Source: Chloroflexota bacterium (GTDB lineage: Bacteria; Chloroflexota; Anaerolineae; Anaerolineales; E44-bin32). Taken from it: a stretch of DNA of 35,441 bases. Location: assembly GCA_027298025.1 (NCBI GenBank), contig JAPUGV010000101.1:1-35441 (forward strand), given 5' to 3'. Position 1 is the first letter of the stretch, and every line of letters starts with the position of its first letter. Positions 8,579-17,644 of this stretch are shown piece after piece. A program made the position numbers and the translations under genes. The notes below the pieces were generated by a model that saw only the letters and a list, made by a program, of their open reading frames with translations, did not search any database and was not told where the DNA came from.

Positions 8579-9745
8579 ATGGCAAGAAAAAGACGTATTT
8601 TCGGCCTCATCGGTCTCGGCCTCTTAGCCGTCCTCTTGGTAGGAGGTTACCTGGCTTACCGTGCAATTTCCAGCCGAGTGAACCTGGTGGGGATACTCGC
8701 CACAGGCGATGTGGCTCAGATCAGACTGCCGGATGGCTTTGTAATCGAAATCTTCGCAGAGGGACTGGATCGCCCGAGATTCATAGACTTCGGTCCAGAG
8801 GGAAAACTATATGTAGCGGAGCGCGGAGCCAATCGGATCATAATCTTGGAAGACAGGGATGGTGATGGGCGCTCTGATGCGCAATTTGTATTTGCCGATA
8901 ACGTCCCGAGCCCGCACAGCGTGGTGTTTCATGAGGGTGCCTGGTATGTCGGAGTACCGAGTGGCGTTTTTCGGTTTACGGATCACGACGGCGATGGCCA
9001 GGCAGATGAGCGAATAGCGCTCATCGATGACTTTCCGACCTCCGGCCACAGTACACGCACGGTTGAGTTTCTCAAAGACGGACGCATGGTCGTATCTGTC
9101 GGCTCCAGCTGCAACGTTTGTGAAGAGCGGGACGCTCGCCGCGCGGCCGTTCTGGTCTACGACAATGCGGCTGCAGAGGGGGAAAAGCTTCTCGCGACCG
9201 GTCTGCGAAACGCAGTAGGGTTGACGCTCCATCCCGACACTGGAGTACTCTGGGCCACCAACAACGGCCGCGACCTGATGGGGGATGACCTCCCCCCGGA
9301 TACCATCTATCTCGTCAGGGAGGGCGCCGATTATGGTTGGCCACAATGTCACAGCGGCCGAATCCTCGACCCGGATTACGGCTACGAAGGAGCCTGCGAC
9401 AATGCCGAAGCGCCCATCGCCGAGATGCAGGCTCATTCGGCGCCACTCGGCCTGGTCTTCTATGTAGGGGATGCCTTTCCCGAGCCTTATCGAGACGACC
9501 TTTTTATTGCCTATCATGGGTCCTGGAATCGCAGCATCCCAACTGGCTACAAGGTGGTCCGGCTGCCCTTCGAGGGATCCGAGCCCGGCTCGGAAGTTGT
9601 CGACTTTGCGACCGGTTGGCTCGAAGAGGATCTGGAGACGGTGACCGGTCGCCCGGTGGGGTTAGCCGTTGGCCCGGATGGGGCACTCTACGTGAGCGAT
9701 GATTCGGGAGGCTTCATTTATCGGATTGCGTATACGGGGGGGTGA
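8579..9745 (+). CDS. PQQ-dependent sugar (sorbosone-type) dehydrogenase, membrane-anchored
   Basis: N-terminal TM; RLPDGFVIEIFAEGLDRPRFIDFGPEGKLYVAERG...GLRNAVGLTLHPDTGVLWATNNGRD...YHGSWNRS. Confidence 0.92.
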   Translation: MARKRRIFGLIGLGLLAVLLVGGYLAYRAISSRVNLVGILATGDVAQIRLPDGFVIEIFAEGLDRPRFIDFGPEGKLYVAERGANRIIILEDRDGDGRSDAQFVFADNVPSPHSVVFHEGAWYVGVPSGVFRFTDHDGDGQADERIALIDDFPTSGHSTRTVEFLKDGRMVVSVGSSCNVCEERDARRAAVLVYDNAAAEGEKLLATGLRNAVGLTLHPDTGVLWATNNGRDLMGDDLPPDTIYLVREGADYGWPQCHSGRILDPDYGYEGACDNAEAPIAEMQAHSAPLGLVFYVGDAFPEPYRDDLFIAYHGSWNRSIPTGYKVVRLPFEGSEPGSEVVDFATGWLEEDLETVTGRPVGLAVGPDGALYVSDDSGGFIYRIAYTGG

Positions 9746-9764
9746 CGATTTGGAGGGAGCTCAA

Positions 9765-10151
9765 ATGCGCCGTTCTTCTGATGTTCTCGCGGTTCGGGCA
9801 ATCGGTGAGCCGAATGCGTACGAAATTGCGGTCGAAGTAGCCAGCCCGGATACCGGATGTGACCAGTACACTGATTGGTGGGAGGTCGTCTCCGAAGATG
9901 GCGATTTAATCTACCGCCGCACGTTGCTTCACAGCCATGTCAACGAACAACCCTTCACGCGAACGGGAGGTCCTGTACCTATTAGATCTGACGCCGTGGT
10001 TGTGGTCCGCGCCCACATGCACCCTTGGGGCTACGGAGGAAGGGCGATGCGGGGAAGCGTTGCGAACGGCTTCGTGGCTTGGGATGCTGCGGCTGACTTT
10101 GGGCATGGTTTAGCGGAAGCTCCTCCTCAACCCCCCGATTGTGCATTCTAG
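9765..10151 (+). CDS. hypothetical protein
   Basis: ATG at 9765 after a GGAGGGAG Shine-Dalgarno; conserved-looking HSHVNEQPFTRTGGPVPI. Confidence 0.65.
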   Translation: MRRSSDVLAVRAIGEPNAYEIAVEVASPDTGCDQYTDWWEVVSEDGDLIYRRTLLHSHVNEQPFTRTGGPVPIRSDAVVVVRAHMHPWGYGGRAMRGSVANGFVAWDAAADFGHGLAEAPPQPPDCAF

Positions 10152-10303
10152 GCCCCCAGTACAGCGGTTCTAGCACCACCCCGGCCGAACCTCCAACCAC
10201 ATAGTTCTATTGTGCTTACTGCAAAACCTCGCTATATGTAGTCTTGCATGCGCGCTGACTGCGCATAACTTTACATAAACTTATCAAAGAGGACGAATTG
10301 GCA

Positions 10304-11314
10304 ATGGTCGTCGCTCAGCAAGAAATAGAGCAAGCCAGAGCGCTCGCTCGACAGGGAAATTCTCAAGCTGCCATCGCGTTGCTCAGCAAGCTTATCCAGC
10401 GTGATGCGGGCAACGTGGAGGCCTGGCTGGCACTGGCAGTTGTGGTCGAGGAGCCGGATCGCGTCGAGTTTTGCCTGCAGAAAGTGCTAAACCTCGATCC
10501 AGGCAACGCGGCCGCGATCGAGACGCTGTCCAGGTTGGAGCGTGGTAGGGGTTCTTTCAGCCTCAGCGGGGACAAGCCGCGGGAAAAATCAATCGATGCG
10601 GCTCAGCAGCAGGATCCAGCAGCTGAGCGTGGACATCGTGGGGCTCCCGAAGAAATCGAATCGGATAGCCAGCCTGCCGCTTCCAAACAGGACCATGCGA
10701 ACCGCGTTCGATCACACGAAACTTCTACTCCACCCGCGAGGCGGGCTGCAGCCGAACCCCGGAGGCAAACGGTCGCCGCGGCTTCACCATCAGCTACGCC
10801 GTCTGTTCAGGGCTTACTAGCCCAAGGCGGCAAGCTGCTATCGTCCTTCGGCCGGACAGACCTCATTCTCATCGGGCTGACCGTGTTTGTCGGTCTGATG
10901 CTGTGCGGCTTGGTGGGGGCGGCCGTCATTGGCAAATCCCTGTTTTCTAACCAGCCGGCAGAATCACCGGACGAGGTGGTACAAGTCGTATTCGACAACG
11001 TCATCGCCGCGAATCGCGAGGACCTGGGTGCCTACATGGCCACCATCCACCCGGATAGCCCGCGGTACAACGCGACACAAACTTCCATTCGAAGCGCGTT
11101 TTCCCTCTACGACCTTTCATATGAGATCTTCATTCCAGAGATGATAGAGCAGGATAAATTCGAAGCGATCATCTCGTTTGTCCTCACTACCCGCAAGGTA
11201 CAGGGTCCCGCGTTTCAAAACAACACGGTGACAGGCGAGATGACTCTTCGGAAGTATGATGGAGAGTGGAGAATTTACGATCAGAGAGTGGATAACATCC
11301 AATATCTGAACTGA
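10304..11314 (+). CDS. tetratricopeptide-repeat protein with central TM segment
   Basis: ARALARQGNSQAAIALLSKLIQRDAGNVEAWLALAVVVEEP TPR; TM LILIGLTVFVGLMLCGLVGAAVIG. Confidence 0.75.
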   Translation: MVVAQQEIEQARALARQGNSQAAIALLSKLIQRDAGNVEAWLALAVVVEEPDRVEFCLQKVLNLDPGNAAAIETLSRLERGRGSFSLSGDKPREKSIDAAQQQDPAAERGHRGAPEEIESDSQPAASKQDHANRVRSHETSTPPARRAAAEPRRQTVAAASPSATPSVQGLLAQGGKLLSSFGRTDLILIGLTVFVGLMLCGLVGAAVIGKSLFSNQPAESPDEVVQVVFDNVIAANREDLGAYMATIHPDSPRYNATQTSIRSAFSLYDLSYEIFIPEMIEQDKFEAIISFVLTTRKVQGPAFQNNTVTGEMTLRKYDGEWRIYDQRVDNIQYLN

Positions 11315-11321
11315 TCGCTCC

Positions 11322-11753
11322 TTAAGCGGGTTCTATGTGGGGAGCTCCGGTTCCCGTCTCCAGATAATCTTTGAGGCTCTGCAGATAAATTGCCCAGGAA
11401 AAGTTGATGCTGGGGAATGGGCCTTCAATCGATGGCCAGCCCCGGTGGCCAAACAACAGCTTAGTCCCGCCTTCTTCCGGGAGAAGATCCCAGGTAACCG
11501 TCGTTCCCGTCCAGCCTGGGACCGGAGAGTCGACTGCCGACCACACAACACGCTCGCCTGGGGTCAGCTCATCAATCTTCATTTTGAAAACCATCTTGCC
11601 GCCCTCAAAGATGAAGTCGGCTTCGGATCCCACCTCTGGGGTAGCCGTGTTTGTGTCGGTCCACCAGCTAGCCAATCCTTGCTGTTCTGTCAGAGCGGCA
11701 AATAATGCCTCAGGACTGACTCCAATCGTTACCTCATGCACCATGTCAGCCAT
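11322..11753 (-). CDS. SRPBCC (AHSA1-type) domain protein
   Basis: MADMVHEVTIGVSPEALFAALTEQQGLASWWT...ELTPGERVVW; GGAGGTTACTAATG places the start at 11753. Confidence 0.9.
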   Translation of the reverse strand: MADMVHEVTIGVSPEALFAALTEQQGLASWWTDTNTATPEVGSEADFIFEGGKMVFKMKIDELTPGERVVWSAVDSPVPGWTGTTVTWDLLPEEGGTKLLFGHRGWPSIEGPFPSINFSWAIYLQSLKDYLETGTGAPHIEPA

Positions 11754-11765
11754 TAGTAACCTCCT

Positions 11766-11797
11766 AATAATATTCAACCGAATGGTTGAATATTATT
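11766..11797. promoter_or_regulatory. perfect inverted-repeat operator (probable ArsR site)
   Basis: AATAATATTCAACC-GAAT-GGTTGAATATTATT, 14-bp perfect arms. Confidence 0.75.
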
Positions 11798-11818
11798 CGA
11801 TGACCCCGCGTTTGTCAA
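11790..11818 (-). promoter_or_regulatory. sigma70-type promoter overlapped by the operator
   Basis: TTGACA (11818-11813)-N17-TAATAT (11795-11790) on the minus strand. Confidence 0.75.
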
Positions 11819-11835
11819 GATGGGGCTGATCAGAG

Positions 11836-12285
11836 CTAATTGAGCAGGGTGATGATCACGTCGAGGCAGCCATCCCAGCCTCCTTCGTGGGCCGCCCGGA
11901 CACCTAGGTCGAGGAATCCTTGATGGACGATGACGACTTCCGTTTCATTTCCCATTTTTCGAAATTCAACAGAGACTTTGGTTTCAGGGGAGCGTCCGGC
12001 CTCGTTTTCGATTATCCAGGTAAAGATCAGCTGATCGGGTTCACGGATAGTCAGAAAGGTGCCACGGATCTTGGAGTTTACGCCTTCTGGGCTCGTTACC
12101 GTGTATTCGTAATGTCCGCCTTCGCGGAGATCGATGGAGGCCTGCGGAACGCTCGTCGCCGACCCACCCAACCAGTGTCGAACCTGTTCGGGATCTGTCC
12201 AGGTATCGAACACCGCTTGAGGCGGCGCAGGCACGCGGCGTCTGACCTCGAGTGCCGGAATCGTGGTTGGAACCTCTGCGCTCAT
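11836..12285 (-). CDS. SRPBCC (AHSA1-type) domain protein
   Basis: ALEVRRRVPAPPQAVFDTWTDPEQVRHWLGG...EGGHYEYTVTSPEG...WDGCLDVI; overlaps the arsR stop. Confidence 0.92.
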   Translation of the reverse strand: MSAEVPTTIPALEVRRRVPAPPQAVFDTWTDPEQVRHWLGGSATSVPQASIDLREGGHYEYTVTSPEGVNSKIRGTFLTIREPDQLIFTWIIENEAGRSPETKVSVEFRKMGNETEVVIVHQGFLDLGVRAAHEGGWDGCLDVIITLLN

Positions 12286-12611
12286 GAGCGCCGCTCCAAA
12301 AGCCCCGCCAGCGAATCCAAGCTTTCGTCCCAGAAGTCCTGGTAAGCGCCCAACCAGCCAAAAGCATCAAGCAGTGGCGATGCCTCGAGTGAAATGTGGT
12401 GCGTTCGGCCGATCCTTCTCCGCCGCACCAACCCTGCGCGCTCAAGGATTTGAATATGCTTGGAGATAGCTGCGAGAGAGATCTCATGCGGCCGGGCGAG
12501 CTCGCCTACGGTGGCCTCTCCCAGGACTAGGGTCGCAAGCAAGGCGCGGCGGGTTGGATCGGAGAGTGCTCCAAATGTGGCATCGAGCTCGGAGATTGAA
12601 TATTCAACCAT
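12282..12611 (-). CDS. ArsR family transcriptional regulator
   Basis: FGALSDPTRRALLATLVLGEATVGELARPHEISLAAISKHIQILERAGLVRRRRIGRTHHISL. Confidence 0.95.
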   Translation of the reverse strand: MVEYSISELDATFGALSDPTRRALLATLVLGEATVGELARPHEISLAAISKHIQILERAGLVRRRRIGRTHHISLEASPLLDAFGWLGAYQDFWDESLDSLAGLLERRS

Positions 12612-12623
12612 ATGGTTAACAAT
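12599..12623. promoter_or_regulatory. second operator copy overlapping the arsR start codon
   Basis: AATATTCAACC-ATAT-GGTTAACAAT; left half identical to the operator at 11766-11797. Confidence 0.65.
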
Positions 12624-12647
12624 AAGGCCACGGAACAGGTCTGTCAA
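12619..12647 (-). promoter_or_regulatory. sigma70-type promoter, leaderless arsR transcript predicted
   Basis: TTGACA (12647-12642)-N17-TATTGT (12624-12619); ATG at 12611, about 7 nt after the -10 box. Confidence 0.65.
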
Positions 12648-12778
12648 GGAGCTTCGTGCGGAGCCAATATAGGTTGCGGGACTTTATTCCCGGCGAGCGT
12701 CCATATAATCTCAATAGTACGATCTTCGGCCGAGTCACGGGACTGTCCGATCGCCGCAACTATCGAAAGTGAGGATCC

Positions 12779-13930
12779 ATGCCCCAGACTGCGAAACACC
12801 TAAACCTATTTACTGAATCTGTTATCCGCGAAATGACACGCGTGGCCAACGAGCACGGCGCGATCAACCTCTCCCAGGGATTTCCAGATTTCTCTCCCCC
12901 CGCAGAACTCGTGAAGGCTGCAGAACGCGCAATTCAGGGCGACCATCACCAATACGCCGTGACCTGGGGCGCGCCTCGTTTTCGGCAGGCGCTGGCCCAC
13001 AAGCAATCTCGCTTCATGGGCATAGAGATCGACCCGGATGCGCACATCACGGTCACCTGCGGAAGCACCGAGGCCATGATGACCGCTATGATGACCGTAT
13101 GCGACCCCGGCGATAAGGTAATCGTCTTCTCACCTTTCTACGAAAACTACGGACCCGACACGATCCTCTCCGGCGCCGAGCCGATATTCGTGCCCCTACG
13201 ACCCCCGGAATTCCGCTTCGACGACGACGAGCTGCGGGCCGCATTCGAGCAAGGGGTGAAGGCGCTCATCCTCTGCAATCCGTCGAATCCAACCGGCAAG
13301 GTCTTCAGCCGGGCGGAACTGCAGACTATTGCAGACCTCGCCCAAGAGCACGATGCGTTTGTCATCACGGACGAAGTTTACGAACACATCGTTTATTCGC
13401 CCCACCAGCACACCTATATCGCCACCTTGCCGGGAATGTTTGAGCGCACGCTTTCATGTAATTCTTTATCCAAAACGTACGCAATCACCGGCTGGCGAAT
13501 CGGTTATGTGATCGCCTCGCCGGAAGTCACCGCGGGCGCCCGCAAGGTGCATGACTTTCTGACAGTCGGGGCACCTGCGCCGCTCCAGGAGGCGGCTGTT
13601 ACTGCACTCGAATTCTCCAGCGACTACTATGAAGAACTCCAAGAGGCGTACACGCGTCGGCGCGATTTGTTCCTGAGTTATCTTGAGAAGGCCAATCTGG
13701 AGTTCACCCGGCCCGAGGGGGCCTATTACGTGCTGGTTGACATCGCAGATTTTGATTTCGAGAGCGATACCGCGTTCTGCACATGGTTAGTGAAAGAGAT
13801 CGGCGTCGCCGCGGTTCCGGGTTCCAGCTTCTTCCGCGAACCGGTGAACCATCTCATCCGGTTTCACTTTGCCAAAAGCGAAAGTACTCTTTCGGCCGCC
13901 GGAGAGCGGTTGCTAAGATTGGCAGGCTAG
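12779..13930 (+). CDS. pyridoxal-phosphate-dependent aminotransferase (class I/II)
   Basis: NLSQGFPDFSPPAELV...CNPSNPTGKVFSRAEL...SLSKTYAITGWRIGYVIA. Confidence 0.95.
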   Translation: MPQTAKHLNLFTESVIREMTRVANEHGAINLSQGFPDFSPPAELVKAAERAIQGDHHQYAVTWGAPRFRQALAHKQSRFMGIEIDPDAHITVTCGSTEAMMTAMMTVCDPGDKVIVFSPFYENYGPDTILSGAEPIFVPLRPPEFRFDDDELRAAFEQGVKALILCNPSNPTGKVFSRAELQTIADLAQEHDAFVITDEVYEHIVYSPHQHTYIATLPGMFERTLSCNSLSKTYAITGWRIGYVIASPEVTAGARKVHDFLTVGAPAPLQEAAVTALEFSSDYYEELQEAYTRRRDLFLSYLEKANLEFTRPEGAYYVLVDIADFDFESDTAFCTWLVKEIGVAAVPGSSFFREPVNHLIRFHFAKSESTLSAAGERLLRLAG

Positions 13931-13952
13931 AGTTCAAACCGGGAGGCTATCC

Positions 13953-14840
13953 GTGACAGAGCCTGAAGGCGTAGATCAAGACACGGCCGACCAAGGCCAG
14001 ATCGATTCCACCGAAGTCGGGATCGTTGATGAGCTAGGGTGGGTGGGTCGCGGATTCTTCCAGCCGCTCTACAATTTGCAGTTTTATCGGGCCGCCACAC
14101 AAAAATCGCTTATCGATGCGATATTGTTCTTCATTGTCTTCGGCACGCTCCTGACGATCATCAGCACCTTCAACTTGAGCCGCAACCTACGGTCGGCTGC
14201 AGATGATATTCGGCAGGCCTTCGCCAGCGGCGAATTTCCGGAGATCGTAATCGAGAACGGCCTCGCAACCGTCCGGGCGCGCCAGCCGCTCATCTTGCTC
14301 GAGGAACCGGGAACGATCGTCATTCTCGACACCACCGGGGCCTTCCAGTCCATCGATACCAGCCGCTACTCCCAGGGCTTTCTGCTCACTCGAGACAGGC
14401 TGCATGCCTACTCTGATGGGGAATACCAGGTCGTGCAACTTCGCGATCTCAACGACATCTTTGGTAACCCGATCGTGATCAACCGAGAGACGGCACTTAA
14501 TTTCTGGCGCTCGTTCACCTCGATCTTTTCGGTGGCTGCGTTCATAGGGATTGGCCTCTGGAATTTGGCGGTTAAATTTATCTGGCTGACCTTCCTTGCG
14601 GGTCTGGTTTGGGGAGTGCTCTCCGCCTTCAATACCCGATCCGAGTATGGCCCGGTACTCACGGTCGGCATTTATGCGCTGGTGCCTGCCGTCTACCTCA
14701 GCTTCCTGCTCGGCCAAATCGGAATCAGCTTCTGCGGACTTCAGACGGGGTTGCTGTTGGTGATCTGGGTGCTGGTCGCGCGCTGGGTGTCGAAGGCGGA
14801 CGGCGCACGCGAGTCTCCTGCTCAGCTACAGGAAACCTGA
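13953..14840 (+). CDS. DUF1189-like integral membrane protein
   Basis: FFQPLYNLQFYRAATQKSLIDAILFFIVF...C-terminal multi-TM; family assigned from memory. Confidence 0.6.
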   Translation: MTEPEGVDQDTADQGQIDSTEVGIVDELGWVGRGFFQPLYNLQFYRAATQKSLIDAILFFIVFGTLLTIISTFNLSRNLRSAADDIRQAFASGEFPEIVIENGLATVRARQPLILLEEPGTIVILDTTGAFQSIDTSRYSQGFLLTRDRLHAYSDGEYQVVQLRDLNDIFGNPIVINRETALNFWRSFTSIFSVAAFIGIGLWNLAVKFIWLTFLAGLVWGVLSAFNTRSEYGPVLTVGIYALVPAVYLSFLLGQIGISFCGLQTGLLLVIWVLVARWVSKADGARESPAQLQET

Positions 14841-14973
14841 TCCAACCGAAGTCCAAGCCCTAAGGATTGGCGCTTGGCCCTGGTGTAGCGCCCCAAAGTC
14901 GATCTCGATCATTCCCGCCCCATTGAGCCAGCGGCAGTGAGATATGATTCCTGCGACCGAGGAGAGGCACTCG

Positions 14974-15957
14974 ATGGAGTATCGTCGTCTTGGAAGCTCA
15001 GGCTTGAAGGTCAGCGCCTTGTCGTTTGGATCGTGGGTAACGTTCTCAAATCAACTGGATGTCGGCCGTGCGGTCGAGATCATGGGTTCAGCCTACGAAA
15101 GTGGTGTCAACTTCTTCGACAACGCGGAGGTTTACGCCCATGGGGAAGCGGAGAGGATCATGGGCCGCGCACTGGAGGAGCTTGCCTGGCCACGCGACAG
15201 TTACCTGGTTTCGAGCAAGGTGATGTTTGGAAGCGTGCAGGATCCCAAGCCTACGCAGCTCGGGCTGAGCCGCAAGCATGTCATGGAGGCCTGCGATCAG
15301 GCGCTGGAGCGCCTAAGGGTCGATTACCTCGATCTCTATCTTTGCCATCGCGCGGATGAGGAGGTTCCTATCAAAGAAACGGTGTGGGCGATGAGCGACC
15401 TGATTCAAATGGGAAAAGTCCACTACTGGGGAACGTCGGAATGGTCGGTCGATGAACTCAGAGAAGCGCATGCAGTAGCCGAGGAATGGAAACTCATCGC
15501 ACCCACAACGGAACAGACGGAATACAACATGTTTCAGCGCGAGCGTATTGAGGTGGAGTACTCGGACCTGTATAAGAGCTTGGGCCTCGGCACGACGACC
15601 TACTCACCACTCGCCTCGGGCGTGCTCACCGGCAAGTACAGTGATGGCATCCCGCAGGATTCACGCAGCAATCTGCCGGGATATGAATGGCTGCTTCAGT
15701 CAATGCAGAGCGAAGAGGGCCAGGCCCGCATCGCCAAGGTCGATGAGCTGGAACCGATGGCCGATGAACTCGGGATCAGCATGGCTCAACTTGCGCTCGC
15801 ATGGATTCTGAGGAACCCGAATGTGAGTTCCGTGATTACCGGCGCCACAAATGCCAAGCAGCTCAAAGAGAACATGGCCGCGCTGGAGGCCGTCACCTTG
15901 CTGACCGACGAAGTCATGGAGCGCATCGAGGGAGTGTTAGCGAATAAACCCTCGTAA
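14974..15957 (+). CDS. aldo/keto reductase (Kv-beta-like)
   Basis: MEYRRLGSSGLKVSALSFGSWVTFSNQ...FFDNAEVYAHGEAERIMGRAL...VHYWGTSEWS. Confidence 0.95.
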   Translation: MEYRRLGSSGLKVSALSFGSWVTFSNQLDVGRAVEIMGSAYESGVNFFDNAEVYAHGEAERIMGRALEELAWPRDSYLVSSKVMFGSVQDPKPTQLGLSRKHVMEACDQALERLRVDYLDLYLCHRADEEVPIKETVWAMSDLIQMGKVHYWGTSEWSVDELREAHAVAEEWKLIAPTTEQTEYNMFQRERIEVEYSDLYKSLGLGTTTYSPLASGVLTGKYSDGIPQDSRSNLPGYEWLLQSMQSEEGQARIAKVDELEPMADELGISMAQLALAWILRNPNVSSVITGATNAKQLKENMAALEAVTLLTDEVMERIEGVLANKPS

Positions 15958-15985
15958 TCAAGGTGATTCGGATAGGAGTTCAAAG

Positions 15986-16738
15986 ATCAAGGTAACGGTT
16001 TGCGAAACGAGCGACCCCCTGCAGGAGACTGAGTGGACGCGGCTGGTCGAGCATGTGGCCCGCGAGCAGGGTGAACTGGTGCTGCTGCCTGAGATGCCGT
16101 TCTTCCCTTGGATCGCGGCCGCAAAACCCTTCGAACTCGGGAAGTGGGAGGCTTCGGTCGAGGAACATGAGCGCTGGATCGCGCGCCTAACCGATCTCGC
16201 TCCCGCCAATGTGCTCGCCTCGCGCCCGGTCGCCCGGCGACGCAACGAGGGGTTCATCTGGGATTCAAACTCCGGCTACCTGAGCGTTCATGATAAGTAC
16301 TACCTCCCGGACGAGCAGGGCTTTTGGGAGGCGACCTGGTACGAACGTGGAGAGCCGGAGTTCAAGGTAGTAGAGACAAAGGCCATCCAAGCAGGATTTT
16401 CTATCTGCACCGAGATCTGGTTCACTGAGCACGCGCGAGATTACGCACGCCAGGGAATTCACGTGCTCGCATGTCCACGCGCGACGGAAAGATCGACCGC
16501 AGATAAATGGATCGCCGGCGGGAGAGCGGCGGCGGTCATGGCCGGCGCCTTCTGCATCTCCTCCAACAGAACCGGAGAAGGCAGCGGGATCCAATGGGGA
16601 GGTAGCGGCTGGATCATCGATCCGGACGGAGAAGTACTCGGATTGACCTCCAGTGAAAACCCCTTCGTCACCCTGGATTTGGACCTTGAGAAGGCTGAGG
16701 CGGCCAAGGAGACCTATCCCCGCTATGTTTCTGAGTGA
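15986..16738 (+). CDS. nitrilase/carbon-nitrogen hydrolase family protein (start uncertain)
   Basis: IKVTVCETSDP...LVLLPEMPFFPW...FSICTEIWFTEHARDYARQGIHVLACPRAT; first canonical start is GTG 16055; candidate ATC at 15986 sits 7 nt after AGGAG. Confidence 0.8.
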   Translation: MKVTVCETSDPLQETEWTRLVEHVAREQGELVLLPEMPFFPWIAAAKPFELGKWEASVEEHERWIARLTDLAPANVLASRPVARRRNEGFIWDSNSGYLSVHDKYYLPDEQGFWEATWYERGEPEFKVVETKAIQAGFSICTEIWFTEHARDYARQGIHVLACPRATERSTADKWIAGGRAAAVMAGAFCISSNRTGEGSGIQWGGSGWIIDPDGEVLGLTSSENPFVTLDLDLEKAEAAKETYPRYVSE

Positions 16739-16868
16739 ATATTCATCTCACGATCCAAAAGCGGTAGACAGACGGATTAGCCAGGTCAACGTATTTGCTG
16801 AGGACCTGGCTTTCGAATCTCTCCCTGCGGCAAGCTGGTATGATCCATACGAGCATAGTTGGTAGAGG

Positions 16869-17564
16869 ATGGAGAAGGAGAAGAATCCTATGAGCTGGAA
16901 TGCATCGCTAACCACGGCACAGATCCAAACGATATTCGAACAAGAGGTCAAATCGGCCGGCGGCAAGGTCACGGACACATTCGATGACGGTACGCTGCTG
17001 TTCACGCGTGCCGTGCTGCCTAAGAACGAGAAGGTAGCGCGCCGAGATCGCGTAGACAAAGGCGTCGCATTAAAGGCGGCCTGGGAGGACATTTGGGTGC
17101 ATCCGTATGTCTTCCGTCGCGTTTGCATCAACGGAGCAATCGTGGCCCAAGCCGTGGCGACAAAGCACGTTATGAACACCGAACATGTCAGCCCGATCGA
17201 GATGGAAATCGATCTTCGAGAGTCGGTGCGCATGTGCATTCAAGAGCAAGATTTCGAGGGCTATGTCGAGAAAATAAAGCGAGCCCGGGGCTTGTTCCCC
17301 GACCCTCGCCTTACGCTCATGCCGCATCTGTCCAGGCTGCCGGCCGATCAAGCGAGCCAGATCCTCGAGGATACGCACCGACGCTTCGCAAAAGGCGCAG
17401 ATGAATCTCGCTACGGTCTGATCAATGCGGTCACTTCGCTGGCTCGCGATACTCGCAATCCTGAATTGCGATGGTCGCTGGAGACCATTGGAGGAGCGTT
17501 GATTGTCACCTCGACTCCGACGCCTTCCGGTGAGGGCTCCGGTGAGATGGAGGTCGTGCGCTAA
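16869..17564 (+). CDS. hypothetical protein, possibly DUF932-like
   Basis: VALKAAWEDIWVHPYVFRRVCINGAIVAQAVATKHV recalls the DUF932 'R-x-C-x-NG' core; weak by eye. Confidence 0.6.
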   Translation: MEKEKNPMSWNASLTTAQIQTIFEQEVKSAGGKVTDTFDDGTLLFTRAVLPKNEKVARRDRVDKGVALKAAWEDIWVHPYVFRRVCINGAIVAQAVATKHVMNTEHVSPIEMEIDLRESVRMCIQEQDFEGYVEKIKRARGLFPDPRLTLMPHLSRLPADQASQILEDTHRRFAKGADESRYGLINAVTSLARDTRNPELRWSLETIGGALIVTSTPTPSGEGSGEMEVVR

Positions 17565-17644
17565 GCGATTCCGTTACACTCGAAAAACCAATAAGCAGAG
17601 ATGGGGCCAAACTAGCAGCTCGTTAGGGTCCACTCACATAATTC

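Noticed and set aside
13931-13952. tRNA T-loop-like GTTCAAACC
   Set aside because: No cloverleaf around it; it is the short gap with the ribosome-binding site of the next gene
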